From an uncultured Sulfurimonas sp. (lineage in GTDB: Bacteria > Campylobacterota > Campylobacteria > Campylobacterales > Sulfurimonadaceae), in assembly GCA_937914675.1 (NCBI GenBank), contig CALDOC010000578.1:1-15969 (forward strand): a stretch of 15,969 nt of DNA. Direction: 5' to 3'. Numbering within the stretch: the stretch's first letter is position 1; every line of letters begins with the position of its first letter. A program made the position numbers and the translations under genes. Shown here piece by piece: positions 6,052-13,595 of the stretch. Under the pieces are notes generated by a model. The model did not search any database. It was given only the letters and a program-made list of their open reading frames with translations, and was not told the origin of the DNA.

Positions 6052-8148
6052 ATGCTCAATCTAAAAAATCCAATTTTATACAACAATCGCGAGCTTTCTT
6101 GGCTTCAATTTAATACAAGAGTTCTCAATCAAGCTCAAGACGAATCGTTGCCGTTACTTGAACGTCTAAAATTTTTAGCAATTTATGGAACAAACTTGGA
6201 TGAATTTTATATGATACGAGTCGCTGGACTTAAAAAGCTTTTTGCGGCTGGCATAATCGTCTCGGGAGCGGATAGGCTCACTCCATTGCAACAGCTAAAA
6301 GAGATTAGAACTTACCTGCATCAAGAACAAGAAGTGGTCGAACGCGTGAGAAGCGGCATTTTTCAAAAATTAACCATCGAGGGTTTGTGCGTAAAAACGT
6401 ACGACGAAGTGACGCAAAACGAAAAATTTTATCTAAACAGATTTTTTAAAGAAAACATTTACCCCGTAATCATTCCAATCGCGATCGACGCGACACACCC
6501 TTTTCCACATTTAAACAATTTAAGTTTTGGTCTCATTGTCAAACTAAGAGATTCCGATGATGAAAACATTGAAAGATTTGGACTTATTAGAGTGCCTCGA
6601 GTCATAGACAGATTTATAGAGTTAAACAGTAGCACGTACATTCCCATAGAAAGCCTAGTCGCCAAACACGTAGAGGAGCTGTTTCCAGGGTATAGCTTAA
6701 TCAAATACGCGGTATTTAGAGTGACGAGAAACGCCGACATCGCCATCCAAGAAGAAGAAGCCGACGACTTTATGGAAATCCTAGAACAAGGATTAAAACT
6801 CCGCCGCAAAGGTGAAATAGTGAGGCTTGAAGTTGGCTCAAACGCGGATGACGAAATCATCAATTTTTTTAACCATCATACAAACGTTTACAAAAACGAC
6901 ATTTATAAATTTCATACGTCTTTAAACCTTTCAAGTCTATGGCAAATCGTAGGCAACAAAAATTTTGCGCATCTTTTGTCCCCAACTTTTCAACCAAAAA
7001 TTTTACCACCGTTTGACAGCGCTGAAAACATGTTTACCATCCTTGACTCACAAGACGTTCTTTTGTATCATCCTTATGAAAGTTTTGACCCCGTCGTGCA
7101 ACTTATACTAAACGCGGCAAAAGATCCAGACGTCGTGTCCATTAAAATGACTCTTTACCGAGCTGGAACCAATTCACCGATTGTAAAAGCGCTCATGGAC
7201 GCGAGTGAATCGGGAAAACAGGTAACGGTCATGGTTGAGCTTAAAGCAAGATTTGACGAAGAGAACAATCTTATCTGGGCAAAAGCGCTTGAAAAATCGG
7301 GAACCCATGTTATTTATGGAATTAAGGGGTTTAAGGTTCATGCAAAAGCTACGCTCATTACAAGAAGGACCAATGGAAAACTAAAACAATACGCGCATCT
7401 AGGGACGGGAAACTATAACCCGGCAACGGCTAAAATCTACACCGACGTAAGCTATATGACAAGCAAAGTTGAAATAACCAACGACCTGACTAGATTTTTT
7501 CACTTCCTTACGGGATTTAGCAACAAAGGGAGTCTAAACGAGCTTTACATGTCTCCATCGCAAATAAAACCCAAATTAATCTCTCTTATACAAAATGAAA
7601 TACGCCAAGGGGAAAATGGACAAATTATAGCAAAAGTCAATTCACTTGTTGATGACGACCTTATCAGAACGCTCTACAAAGCGAGTCAAGCCGGCGTCAA
7701 GATAGAACTTATCATACGCGGGATTTGTTGCTTGCGTCCAGGCATAAAAGGCGTAAGCGAAAACATCAAGGTCACCTCCATCATAGGAAAATATTTAGAA
7801 CATCCGCGTACGTTTTATTTTAAAAACGATGAAACGCAAGTGTATATCTCCAGCGCCGATTGGATGCCTAGAAATTTAGTGCGAAGAATAGAACTTTTAA
7901 CCGCCATAAAAGATGACGCGTCTAAAGACAAAATTATACAAATTTTAAAACTTCAATGTTCAGACAATACGCTATCTCATGAGCTTCAAAGCGATGGTTC
8001 CTATAAAAAAATAAATAGCGAGTTGCAAAAAAGCGTCAATAATCATAAGCTTTTGGAAGATTACGTAAATAGAATCTCAAAAGCGTCAAAAAAAGAGATG
8101 GCGAGCAGCGTCGCTCAACTTGCCACTCGTTTATATACGGAGAGTTAA
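6052..8148 (+). CDS. ppk: Polyphosphate kinase 1
   Basis: PPK1 reversibly makes polyphosphate from ATP, for phosphate and energy storage and stress survival. The 698-residue product has full family length and opens with the signature NRELSWLQFNTRVLNQA (12-28) and GTNLDEFYMIRVAGL (46-60) of the N domain. The head domain follows, then two PLD-like catalytic domains. The phosphoacceptor is H430 in GFKVHAKATLI (E. coli H435), with a second conserved histidine H584 in YLEHPRTFYF (E. coli H592). R370 in MTLYRAG and R400 in KARFDEENN match the metal-site arginines. Everything needed for activity appears present. It stands divergent from the export operon and one base before the gamma-carbonic-anhydrase gene, so the two are probably cotranscribed. 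Confidence 0.96.
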   Translation: MLNLKNPILYNNRELSWLQFNTRVLNQAQDESLPLLERLKFLAIYGTNLDEFYMIRVAGLKKLFAAGIIVSGADRLTPLQQLKEIRTYLHQEQEVVERVRSGIFQKLTIEGLCVKTYDEVTQNEKFYLNRFFKENIYPVIIPIAIDATHPFPHLNNLSFGLIVKLRDSDDENIERFGLIRVPRVIDRFIELNSSTYIPIESLVAKHVEELFPGYSLIKYAVFRVTRNADIAIQEEEADDFMEILEQGLKLRRKGEIVRLEVGSNADDEIINFFNHHTNVYKNDIYKFHTSLNLSSLWQIVGNKNFAHLLSPTFQPKILPPFDSAENMFTILDSQDVLLYHPYESFDPVVQLILNAAKDPDVVSIKMTLYRAGTNSPIVKALMDASESGKQVTVMVELKARFDEENNLIWAKALEKSGTHVIYGIKGFKVHAKATLITRRTNGKLKQYAHLGTGNYNPATAKIYTDVSYMTSKVEITNDLTRFFHFLTGFSNKGSLNELYMSPSQIKPKLISLIQNEIRQGENGQIIAKVNSLVDDDLIRTLYKASQAGVKIELIIRGICCLRPGIKGVSENIKVTSIIGKYLEHPRTFYFKNDETQVYISSADWMPRNLVRRIELLTAIKDDASKDKIIQILKLQCSDNTLSHELQSDGSYKKINSELQKSVNNHKLLEDYVNRISKASKKEMASSVAQLATRLYTES
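8139..8144 (+). promoter_or_regulatory. Ribosome site that fixes the gamma-CA start
   Basis: GGAGAG lies five bases before the ATG at 8150, inside the last codons of ppk. An in-frame TTG at 8120 would add ten residues unlike the family and has no comparable site, so the ATG is preferred. Confidence 0.7.
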
Positions 8149-8149
8149 C

Positions 8150-8677
8150 ATGATACATAAATTTAAAAACTACGCTCCAAAAATTGGAGCGGGAACTTGG
8201 ATTGCGCCGTCTGCCGACGTTATTGGAGACGTTGAGATTGGAGAAGATTCTTCAATTTGGTTTGGAACGGTCATACGAGGCGACGTGCACTCCATTAGAA
8301 TAGGTTCGCGAACAAGCGTTCAAGATTTAAGCATGGTTCATGTGACTCATCACAAAAAAGCTGATAAAAGCGATGGGCACCCAACCATAATTGGCGACGA
8401 CGTCACAATAGGACATAGAGTTATGCTTCATGGTTGCACAATAGAAGACGCTTGTCTCATTGGGATGAGCGCGACTATCCTTGATGGCGCCGTTATTGGA
8501 AAAGAGAGCATCGTCGGAGCGGGGTCGCTTGTGACAAAAAACAAAATTTTTCCACCGCGTTCGCTTATTATGGGAAGTCCCGCCAAACTTGTAAGAGAGT
8601 TAGACGAGATGGAAATTAAAGAGCTATACGCTTCGGCTTCAAGATACGTCGCTTTTAAAAACGACTATACGGACTAA
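8150..8677 (+). CDS. Gamma carbonic anhydrase-like hexapeptide-repeat protein
   Basis: A 175-residue left-handed beta-helix protein of the gamma-CA / YrdA group. Hexapeptide repeats run from about residue 12 to 145, for example PSADVIGDVEIGEDSSIWFG and IIGDDVTIGHRVMLHGCTIE. The three expected metal-binding histidines are H67 (MVHVTHH), H89 (TIGHR) and H94 (MLHGC). Their spacing of 22 and 5 matches what I recall for YrdA. A C-terminal helix (about 150-170) packs on the helix in this family. Zn/Fe binding and trimer formation follow from the family. Carbonic anhydrase activity is not assured, since many YrdA-type members lack measurable activity and the proton-shuttle loop of archaeal Cam is absent. 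It sits one base after the ppk stop and converges with argJ. Confidence 0.88.
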   Translation: MIHKFKNYAPKIGAGTWIAPSADVIGDVEIGEDSSIWFGTVIRGDVHSIRIGSRTSVQDLSMVHVTHHKKADKSDGHPTIIGDDVTIGHRVMLHGCTIEDACLIGMSATILDGAVIGKESIVGAGSLVTKNKIFPPRSLIMGSPAKLVRELDEMEIKELYASASRYVAFKNDYTD

Positions 8678-8698
8678 GGATTTAAGTCCTATAGTCCG
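8670..8698. terminator. Inverted repeat between the gamma-CA gene and argJ
   Basis: Arms 8670-8680 (CGGACTAAGGA) and 8687-8698 (TCCTATAGTCCG) pair over 11 bp with A8691 bulged and a six-base loop. The stop codon of the gamma-CA gene (8675-8677) is in one arm and that of argJ (8682-8684) in the loop. On the minus strand TTTTT follows after about eight bases; the plus strand has only TTTT about six bases on. It is probably a two-way transcription stop for the converging genes, though the U-tails are weak. Confidence 0.5.
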
Positions 8699-9860
8699 CG
8701 TTGATTTTAACGTACTCATATCCCAAGTCACAGCCGTAAGCGGTAAATTTACCATTCGCCACGCCCAAATCGCAAGAGATGTCAAATCTGTCCAACTTCA
8801 TCACTTTAGCAGTTTTTTCTTCCATCTCGGCGTCAAAAAGAAGCCGACCTTTGTCGTAAACGCAGTGTTCGTTAAAAGATATGCTTAAAGTTTCTTCGTT
8901 ACACTCCGCTCCGCTAGCGCCTACGGTTGAAGCGATTCTTCCCCAGTTTGGGTCTTCTCCAAAAAGAGCCGTTTTCACAAGTAGCGAATCTGAAAGCGCT
9001 TTTGCGACTTTTTGGGCTTCTTTATCGTCTTTTGCCCCGCTAACGCGGTAAGTCACAAGTTTTGTGGCGCCTTCCCCGTCTCGCACCATTTCAAGAGCTA
9101 AGAAATGCATAATCGCGTACAAAGCCTCTTTAAACGCGATCTCGTCATAAGCGCCGCTTGTGGAGTTTGACAACAGCAAAACGGTGTCGTTTGTGGACGT
9201 GTCTCCATCAACGCTTACGGAATTAAACGTCGTGACAATCACTTCATCCAAAATTTCTTGCATTTGCGCTCTATCGACATTTGCGTCAGTGGTGATAAAA
9301 CAGAGCATCGTGGCCATGGCGGGGTTTATCATGCCAGCGCCTTTGGCCATGGCTCCCATGTTAAAAACGCTTCCATCCTCCAACTCGACTCGCACGGAAA
9401 TCTCTTTGGAAAACGTATCTGTCGTCATAATCGCTTTTGCGGCGTTATGCGGCTCTTTTTTACTTAAATCAAAAAGCTTCGCGCCTTGAATAATCTTTTG
9501 TTTTGGGATTCTAACTCCAATCACTCCCGTGGAACTCATGATGGGATTAATCACATTTTGAGGAAGCGTCGCCAAAATTTCATCTATGTCCTCCACTCCA
9601 GCGGCTCCCGTCATCGCGTTCGCGTTTTTAGAGTTTATTAAAATAAAGTTGCTTTTAAACATTCCCTTCGCTTTGAAGTGTTTGATTGGAGCCGCCGCCA
9701 TTTTATTCGTGGTAAACGCCGAAGCGATTTCACACTCTGCCTCACTAAATATAAACGCCATGTCTTTAGCGTTTTCTTTTTTTAATCCCGCGCTTACGCC
9801 ATCGGCAAAAAAACCGTTAGCGGCAACTACGCCTTCATCTGTTTGAATTATCTTATACAA
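8682..9860 (-). CDS. argJ: Bifunctional ornithine acetyltransferase / N-acetylglutamate synthase
   Basis: ArgJ transfers acetyl from N-acetylornithine to glutamate in the cyclic arginine pathway. The bifunctional form also makes N-acetylglutamate from acetyl-CoA; which activity this one has cannot be read from sequence. The 392-residue product is full length. The self-cleavage site is AMATMLCF, with T184 as the nucleophile that becomes the start of the beta chain. SSTGVIG (109-115) supplies the oxyanion-hole T111/G112, and NPAMATML, DGDTSTNDT and GEDPNWGRI are family signatures. The start is TTG at 9858-9860: no ATG lies nearby, an AAAGGAG ribosome site is seven bases upstream, and the protein then begins in register with the family. 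It overlaps the K+ channel gene by 8 bases and is the last gene of the rpmB operon. Confidence 0.95.
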   Translation of the reverse strand: MYKIIQTDEGVVAANGFFADGVSAGLKKENAKDMAFIFSEAECEIASAFTTNKMAAAPIKHFKAKGMFKSNFILINSKNANAMTGAAGVEDIDEILATLPQNVINPIMSSTGVIGVRIPKQKIIQGAKLFDLSKKEPHNAAKAIMTTDTFSKEISVRVELEDGSVFNMGAMAKGAGMINPAMATMLCFITTDANVDRAQMQEILDEVIVTTFNSVSVDGDTSTNDTVLLLSNSTSGAYDEIAFKEALYAIMHFLALEMVRDGEGATKLVTYRVSGAKDDKEAQKVAKALSDSLLVKTALFGEDPNWGRIASTVGASGAECNEETLSISFNEHCVYDKGRLLFDAEMEEKTAKVMKLDRFDISCDLGVANGKFTAYGCDLGYEYVKINADYRT

Positions 9861-10983
9861 ATTTCAACTCCTTTGGTTTTAGCCTTTTTCTTATTATGTC
9901 TTTAGTCAAAGCGAGCCCACTCTGCGTGCCTATCACTAAAAGTTTACACTCGCTTGTTACTAAAACGTCGCCTTTTGGCATGCTAGCGAATTTACCGTCT
10001 TTTTTAGTTATTCCAACTACGGAACAATTTGAAATTTCACGAATATGAGTCTCTTTGAGTTTTTTTAGCACCGCCCAACTATATTTTGGGACAAGAATCT
10101 CTTGCATGTCCAAAGGATTGTCACTCTTATATAAAAATTCTTCAAGAAGATTTTCCATGTCGGGACGAGCCGCCATGGCGCTCACTCTCTGAGCGGTTAA
10201 TTTTGTTGGAGAGACAACCGTGTCGGCTCCTAGTTTTTTAAGTTTTTCAACGTTGCTCATCGTTTCAGCGGATGAAATCACGTAATAGGGACGAGGAAGT
10301 GAATGCTCTTTTTCAAATAGCCGCACCGAAGCTATAAGAGCGATGTTGTCCGCAATAGAATCTGAAAGGGTTATAAGACCCTTCGCTGATGAAAGATGAG
10401 CCTTTAACATGGCAACTTCCGCATGAGGTTCGGCTTGTAGATAGTAAGGGTACTTATGCTCTTTAGCCCATGCATGGATTTCTTCTCTTGGATCTATCAC
10501 TACAAATGGAATATGATTTTTACGAAGTTGTTTTGTCACTTCAACGGTATAATCATTGTGATAGCATACAACGTAATGTTTCTTAAGTCGCACAATTTTA
10601 TACAACATGCTTCGTTCCTTTAAAATGGCGGTTATGTTACCTCTATTTAATTCTGTGACTAAAATACCGACAGCGCTAGAAAAAACCGCAAATCCAGCTA
10701 TGATGAGAGTAATTGTAAAAATTCTACCGGCGTCTGAAATTGGCGCAATTTCTCCAAAACCAACAGTGGTAAAAGTTACTCCTGTTTGATAAATTGCGTC
10801 CATTAGCGTAAAATCGTCTATAAGCACGTATCCTAAGGTACCGACTAGCATAGTAAGAACGGTTAAAATTAAAGGTAAACGAAAAGCTTTTAGATGTGGG
10901 TAAATTTCTGGGAGAAGTTTAGTGTCGGGTTTGGGAGAAATCTCCCAATTTAAGAATCTACGAATCCTTTCTAAAAGATTCAA
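9853..10983 (-). CDS. Two-TM potassium channel with RCK (TrkA-N/TrkA-C) domains
   Basis: A 376-residue inner-membrane K+ channel subunit of the MthK/Kch type. TM1 (about 34-54) is followed by the pore helix and selectivity filter TVGFGE (73-78), then TM2 (about 87-110). An RCK_N domain (about 136-265) and RCK_C domain (about 290-365) follow. The first RCK strand reads HYVVCYHNDYTVEV, without the GxGxxG that binds NAD in TrkA, so a nucleotide role is doubtful; MthK, which is gated by Ca2+, also lacks it. Start is TTG at 10981-10983 with a modest AATAGG site; the next Met lies inside TM1. It begins 16 bases after rpmB and overlaps argJ by 8 bases, so it is the middle gene of that operon. Ion selectivity is inferred from the filter; the gating ligand is unknown. 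Confidence 0.9.
   Translation of the reverse strand: MNLLERIRRFLNWEISPKPDTKLLPEIYPHLKAFRLPLILTVLTMLVGTLGYVLIDDFTLMDAIYQTGVTFTTVGFGEIAPISDAGRIFTITLIIAGFAVFSSAVGILVTELNRGNITAILKERSMLYKIVRLKKHYVVCYHNDYTVEVTKQLRKNHIPFVVIDPREEIHAWAKEHKYPYYLQAEPHAEVAMLKAHLSSAKGLITLSDSIADNIALIASVRLFEKEHSLPRPYYVISSAETMSNVEKLKKLGADTVVSPTKLTAQRVSAMAARPDMENLLEEFLYKSDNPLDMQEILVPKYSWAVLKKLKETHIREISNCSVVGITKKDGKFASMPKGDVLVTSECKLLVIGTQSGLALTKDIIRKRLKPKELKFV
9868..9874 (-). promoter_or_regulatory. Ribosome site that fixes the argJ TTG start
   Basis: AAAGGAG on the minus strand, seven bases before the TTG at 9860 and inside the last codons of the channel gene. Its strength and spacing are the main reason for accepting a TTG start. 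Confidence 0.75.
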
Positions 10984-10999
10984 TATTTTTGCCTATTCT

Positions 11000-11188
11000 T
11001 TACGAATTTTTCTTAAGCGTGCGTAATTCTCTTGCGGAAATTTTCATTTTTTGCGTTGTACCATCTTCTAAAGTGATACGTACAATTCTTAAGTTTAATA
11101 AAAAACGACGTTTTGTTCTGTTTTTTGCATGAGAAACATTGTTCCCACTCATAGGGCCTTTGCCACTAATAGCACATTTTCTTGCCAT
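11000..11188 (-). CDS. rpmB: 50S ribosomal protein L28
   Basis: A 62-residue ribosomal protein, the usual length for L28. It begins MARKCAISGKGPMSGNNVSH, the family N-terminus, followed by AKNRTKRRFLLNLR and the C-terminal ISARELRTLKK. Some L28 proteins carry a CxxC zinc-type motif here; this one keeps only C5 (KCAIS), so it is the form without a metal site. ATG at 11186-11188 has AAGGAT (11195-11200) as ribosome site and a TATAAT further upstream. It leads the rpmB, K+ channel, argJ operon. Confidence 0.97.
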   Translation of the reverse strand: MARKCAISGKGPMSGNNVSHAKNRTKRRFLLNLRIVRITLEDGTTQKMKISARELRTLKKNS

Positions 11189-11223
11189 TTGAGTATCCTT
11201 GAATGATATTTTTAAAGTTGCGA

Positions 11224-11229
11224 ATTATA
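11224..11229 (-). promoter_or_regulatory. Predicted -10 box for the rpmB operon
   Basis: TATAAT on the minus strand in the context AAGTATAATTCG. The predicted start is near 11217, giving a leader of about 29 bases that contains the AAGGAT ribosome site. Confidence 0.6.
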
Positions 11230-11323
11230 CTTAACAAAAGCAAAACTACAACTTAAGCCAATTATATTTTTCAACTATTTGCATATTTTATATTTCTTTT
11301 ATATATATCAAGCTAAAATATAC

Positions 11324-11329
11324 TATACT
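11324..11329 (+). promoter_or_regulatory. Possible -10 box for the HDOD / STAS-CheX pair
   Basis: TATACT within a very AT-rich stretch (11280-11360), with a predicted start near 11336 and a leader of about 23 bases before the TTG at 11359. A perfect TATAAT at 11353-11358 directly abuts that TTG and would start transcription inside the gene, so the upstream box is preferred. Low certainty because AT-rich DNA offers many such matches. Confidence 0.3.
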
Positions 11330-11358
11330 TAATATTACATAATCATAGAGAATATAAT

Positions 11359-12153
11359 TTGATAACACAAGATAAGATAGATGGCTTTATACGAAAAATA
11401 CCACCCTCCCCTAAAATATTGAAAGTTACGTTGATGTTTTTAGAAAAAGGTGAGCTTGTAAAAGCCGCGCAAATTGCAAAAGAAGATTTAGCTCTTAGCG
11501 CTTATCTTAGGGTATTGGTCAATAAACCGATTTATGGCTTTAAGAACCAAGTAAATGATATTTCGCAGATATTTGGAATACTTGGAGTGGCGAGATCTCA
11601 GCAAGCCGTTTACAACTATATGATAACTCTTTTATCTCCAGATAAATGGAAACTTTTTAAACTTAACAAAACTTCTTTTGAGAACTTACAAGCGGATTTA
11701 TCCGCAAACTGGCATAAGATATTAGTATACTTAAATATAAATGACAAAGACATAGGTAGTTCCATTACCCTTCTCCCCGCTAGCGTCATTGTTTCAGAAG
11801 CTCTCTTTCGCGAGCATATGGATGAAGTGAGTCTTCTCAGGAGCGTTCACGCCATTGATTTAAACACTATATTAGTCAGATTGTGCTCTATTGATTTATT
11901 TGACATTTGTGAGCAAATATCAATCAAATGGGAGATGAGTGATAACGTCGCTCTCATAATTCAAGCGTCTTCGGGCATAAAACCAACAAATGACGTTACG
12001 CTAAATAATCTTGGAAAATGGATGCATCTTTTACTCTTCTATACGCTTTCTAAACCAAACTTTATAGAAGCTGGGCTGAATGACTTTATAGATTTTCAAA
12101 TTGATTACGCGCAAGACGTCTATGATGATTTTTCTAAAGTAATGGATTTATAA
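11359..12153 (+). CDS. HDOD domain protein
   Basis: A 264-residue protein whose N-terminal part matches the HDOD domain (about 10-95): IPPSPKILKV (14-23) is the family's start motif, followed by AAQIAKEDLALSAYLRVLVN (36-55) and a YGFKNQVNDISQIFGILGV stretch (59-77) equivalent to YG...I.SI..AI..LG. HDOD resembles the HD phosphohydrolase fold but lacks the metal-binding HD residues and generally serves as a signalling or scaffold domain. The rest (about 96-264) is helical and resembles the HDOD C-terminal half; no GGDEF, EAL or receiver domain is visible. Start is TTG at 11359 with a weak AGAG site; the next in-frame starts would cut the IPPSPKI motif. It ends one base before the STAS-CheX gene, implying a shared function, possibly in chemotaxis or motility control (inference). 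Confidence 0.8.
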   Translation: MITQDKIDGFIRKIPPSPKILKVTLMFLEKGELVKAAQIAKEDLALSAYLRVLVNKPIYGFKNQVNDISQIFGILGVARSQQAVYNYMITLLSPDKWKLFKLNKTSFENLQADLSANWHKILVYLNINDKDIGSSITLLPASVIVSEALFREHMDEVSLLRSVHAIDLNTILVRLCSIDLFDICEQISIKWEMSDNVALIIQASSGIKPTNDVTLNNLGKWMHLLLFYTLSKPNFIEAGLNDFIDFQIDYAQDVYDDFSKVMDL

Positions 12154-12154
12154 C

Positions 12155-13549
12155 ATGAGGGCTGTTGTAAAAAGTGGCGTTGGAGTATTTACGCCTCAAG
12201 GTTTTTTAGATGGAAATAGTAGCTCTACTTTTATAAGCATGGAAGATATTGAAGCTACAATAAAATTAAACGCCGACATGATTTTAGTCTCATTAAAAAA
12301 AGTTATTTTTTTTAATCGTAATGGATTGGACGCTTTTGTAAAGATGTTTGCAAAAATCAGAACGGCTCATCACACTACGGTTGGTTTTTGTGATTATGAT
12401 TATAAAAAATTTCAAGCCATTAATAAATTTTATAAAAATGAATTAAACTTTTGTCTCTTTCAATCACAAGAAATAGCGTCGCTTTTTGCGTCAAGTTTTA
12501 AAAACCAAAATAAAAACATTCTCTTATTTAGCCCAGACAAATCACAATCCGCGGCGATGGCGATTGAACTTCATGACAATGGGCACAATCCAATAATCGC
12601 TCAGACACAAGAGGAATTTAACATAAAAATCAAAGCGCAAAACGCTTATGACATTATTATAAAAGATACCTATTTAGGACAAATGGGGCAAAAAGTTGCA
12701 ACAAGAGTAACTGGAAACGCAATCATATATTCAGTATCTTCATTTTTAGATGCAGAAATTGGCAATACTTTCAATATCTCTTATCACAACAATTCTCTTA
12801 ACGTAGGTTTTAGACTCTTTATATTTGAGGCGTATAAAGTTGTAAGCATGAACGTGCACGCTTTAAATTTTTTCTCAAAACTAGCCTCGTCGGGCGCCGA
12901 ATACAACGCCACTATCTGCTTTGTTGGTCTAACGTTTGAAAAAACGCCTCTTTCTTTCAAAGAAACGTTAGAAGACTCGGGAATAATGTTTTTTAATCAA
13001 ATGGATGATATATTGAAAAACAAAGAACTACTTGAAGATCTTGGAGCGAGTAGCGCCGCAAACGTAAAAACAAAAAGAGTTTTAAATAAAGTGTTAGTAA
13101 CCGAACTGCCTAACTTTATAAACGCTACGGTTCGAACGATTGAAATGATGACAAACGCGAAAGCGGTAAAACAATCGGTAAATATAAATAAAATTGAAAT
13201 ATTGGAAAAAGAAAATAAAATCGCGAGTTCTATAGGTTTTTATGGGGATATTGACGGCATGATAATATTAATTTTTCCAACTGGCATAGCTAAAAAAGCA
13301 TGTGAACTTCTTATTGGTGAGCAGACGGACGATGAAGAAATGATACTTGACACTCTTGCCGAACTTGTAAACATCGTTGGGGGAAAGGTTAAAACGCTAC
13401 TTCACGATGAGGGAGTTAACGTAGATATAACGCTCCCAAGAACATACCAAAGCATTGACGCTTTACTTGAAGTTGCGCAAGAGAAAAAAGGCGTGCAAGT
13501 TGAGTTATCTTTTAATAATGATAAATTTCTATTTTTCTTAACAAGATAA
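12155..13549 (+). CDS. STAS / receiver-like / CheX multidomain signalling protein
   Basis: A 464-residue protein with four apparent parts. Residues 1-110 look like a STAS domain (DMILVSLKKVIFFNRNGLDA, then TTVGFCDYDYKK). About 118-200 look receiver-like: NILLFSPDKS is the first strand, and DIIIKD places D171 where the phosphoacceptor would be, but the acidic pair and later lysine are not clear. About 205-300 resemble a second STAS domain (FEAYKVVSMNVHALNFFSK, NATICFVGL). About 310-464 match CheX, with the phosphatase motif E403-xx-N406 in AELVNIVGG. CheX removes phosphate from CheY in other bacteria. The ATG at 12155 is one base after the HDOD stop and lacks a clear ribosome site, so it is probably coupled. 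I infer a chemotaxis or two-component phosphatase controlled through its STAS and receiver-like parts. The CheX call is the firmest; the middle domains are tentative. Confidence 0.72.
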   Translation: MRAVVKSGVGVFTPQGFLDGNSSSTFISMEDIEATIKLNADMILVSLKKVIFFNRNGLDAFVKMFAKIRTAHHTTVGFCDYDYKKFQAINKFYKNELNFCLFQSQEIASLFASSFKNQNKNILLFSPDKSQSAAMAIELHDNGHNPIIAQTQEEFNIKIKAQNAYDIIIKDTYLGQMGQKVATRVTGNAIIYSVSSFLDAEIGNTFNISYHNNSLNVGFRLFIFEAYKVVSMNVHALNFFSKLASSGAEYNATICFVGLTFEKTPLSFKETLEDSGIMFFNQMDDILKNKELLEDLGASSAANVKTKRVLNKVLVTELPNFINATVRTIEMMTNAKAVKQSVNINKIEILEKENKIASSIGFYGDIDGMIILIFPTGIAKKACELLIGEQTDDEEMILDTLAELVNIVGGKVKTLLHDEGVNVDITLPRTYQSIDALLEVAQEKKGVQVELSFNNDKFLFFLTR

Positions 13550-13563
13550 AAGCCTCTAGGGTA

Positions 13564-13569
13564 TATAAT
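13564..13569 (+). promoter_or_regulatory. Predicted -10 box for rpe-trpF-dnaQ
   Basis: TATAAT in the context GGGTATATAATTTCA. The predicted start is near 13576, giving a leader of about 20 bases with the ribosome site AAAAGGT before the rpe ATG. It starts 15 bases after the STAS-CheX stop, so readthrough from the upstream pair is also possible. Confidence 0.6.
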
Positions 13570-13595
13570 TTCAAACTTAAAAAAAAAGGTCTTTT

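Noticed and set aside
6459..6863. Long open frame antisense to ppk (134 codons)
   Set aside because: It lies wholly inside the well-supported ppk gene, has Ser/Leu-rich low-complexity content typical of a reverse reading of conserved codons, and no ribosome site or recognised domain.
8120..8149. Upstream TTG start for the gamma-CA gene
   Set aside because: The extra ten residues overlap ppk and do not resemble the family; the ATG at 8150 has a good GGAGAG site and begins in register.
9160..9489. Open frame antisense to argJ (109 codons)
   Set aside because: Fully inside argJ, with no recognisable motif or start signal; a by-product of argJ codon use.
11353..11358. Perfect TATAAT immediately before the HDOD start
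   Set aside because: Transcription from it would begin inside the gene, and the next in-frame starts would cut the conserved IPPSPKI motif. The region is so AT-rich that a chance match is likely.
11189..11358. The longest non-coding gap (170 bases) checked for an RNA gene or small ORF
   Set aside because: Apart from the rpmB ribosome site and promoter and AT-rich runs before the HDOD gene, no tRNA-like fold, riboswitch motif or supported small gene was seen.
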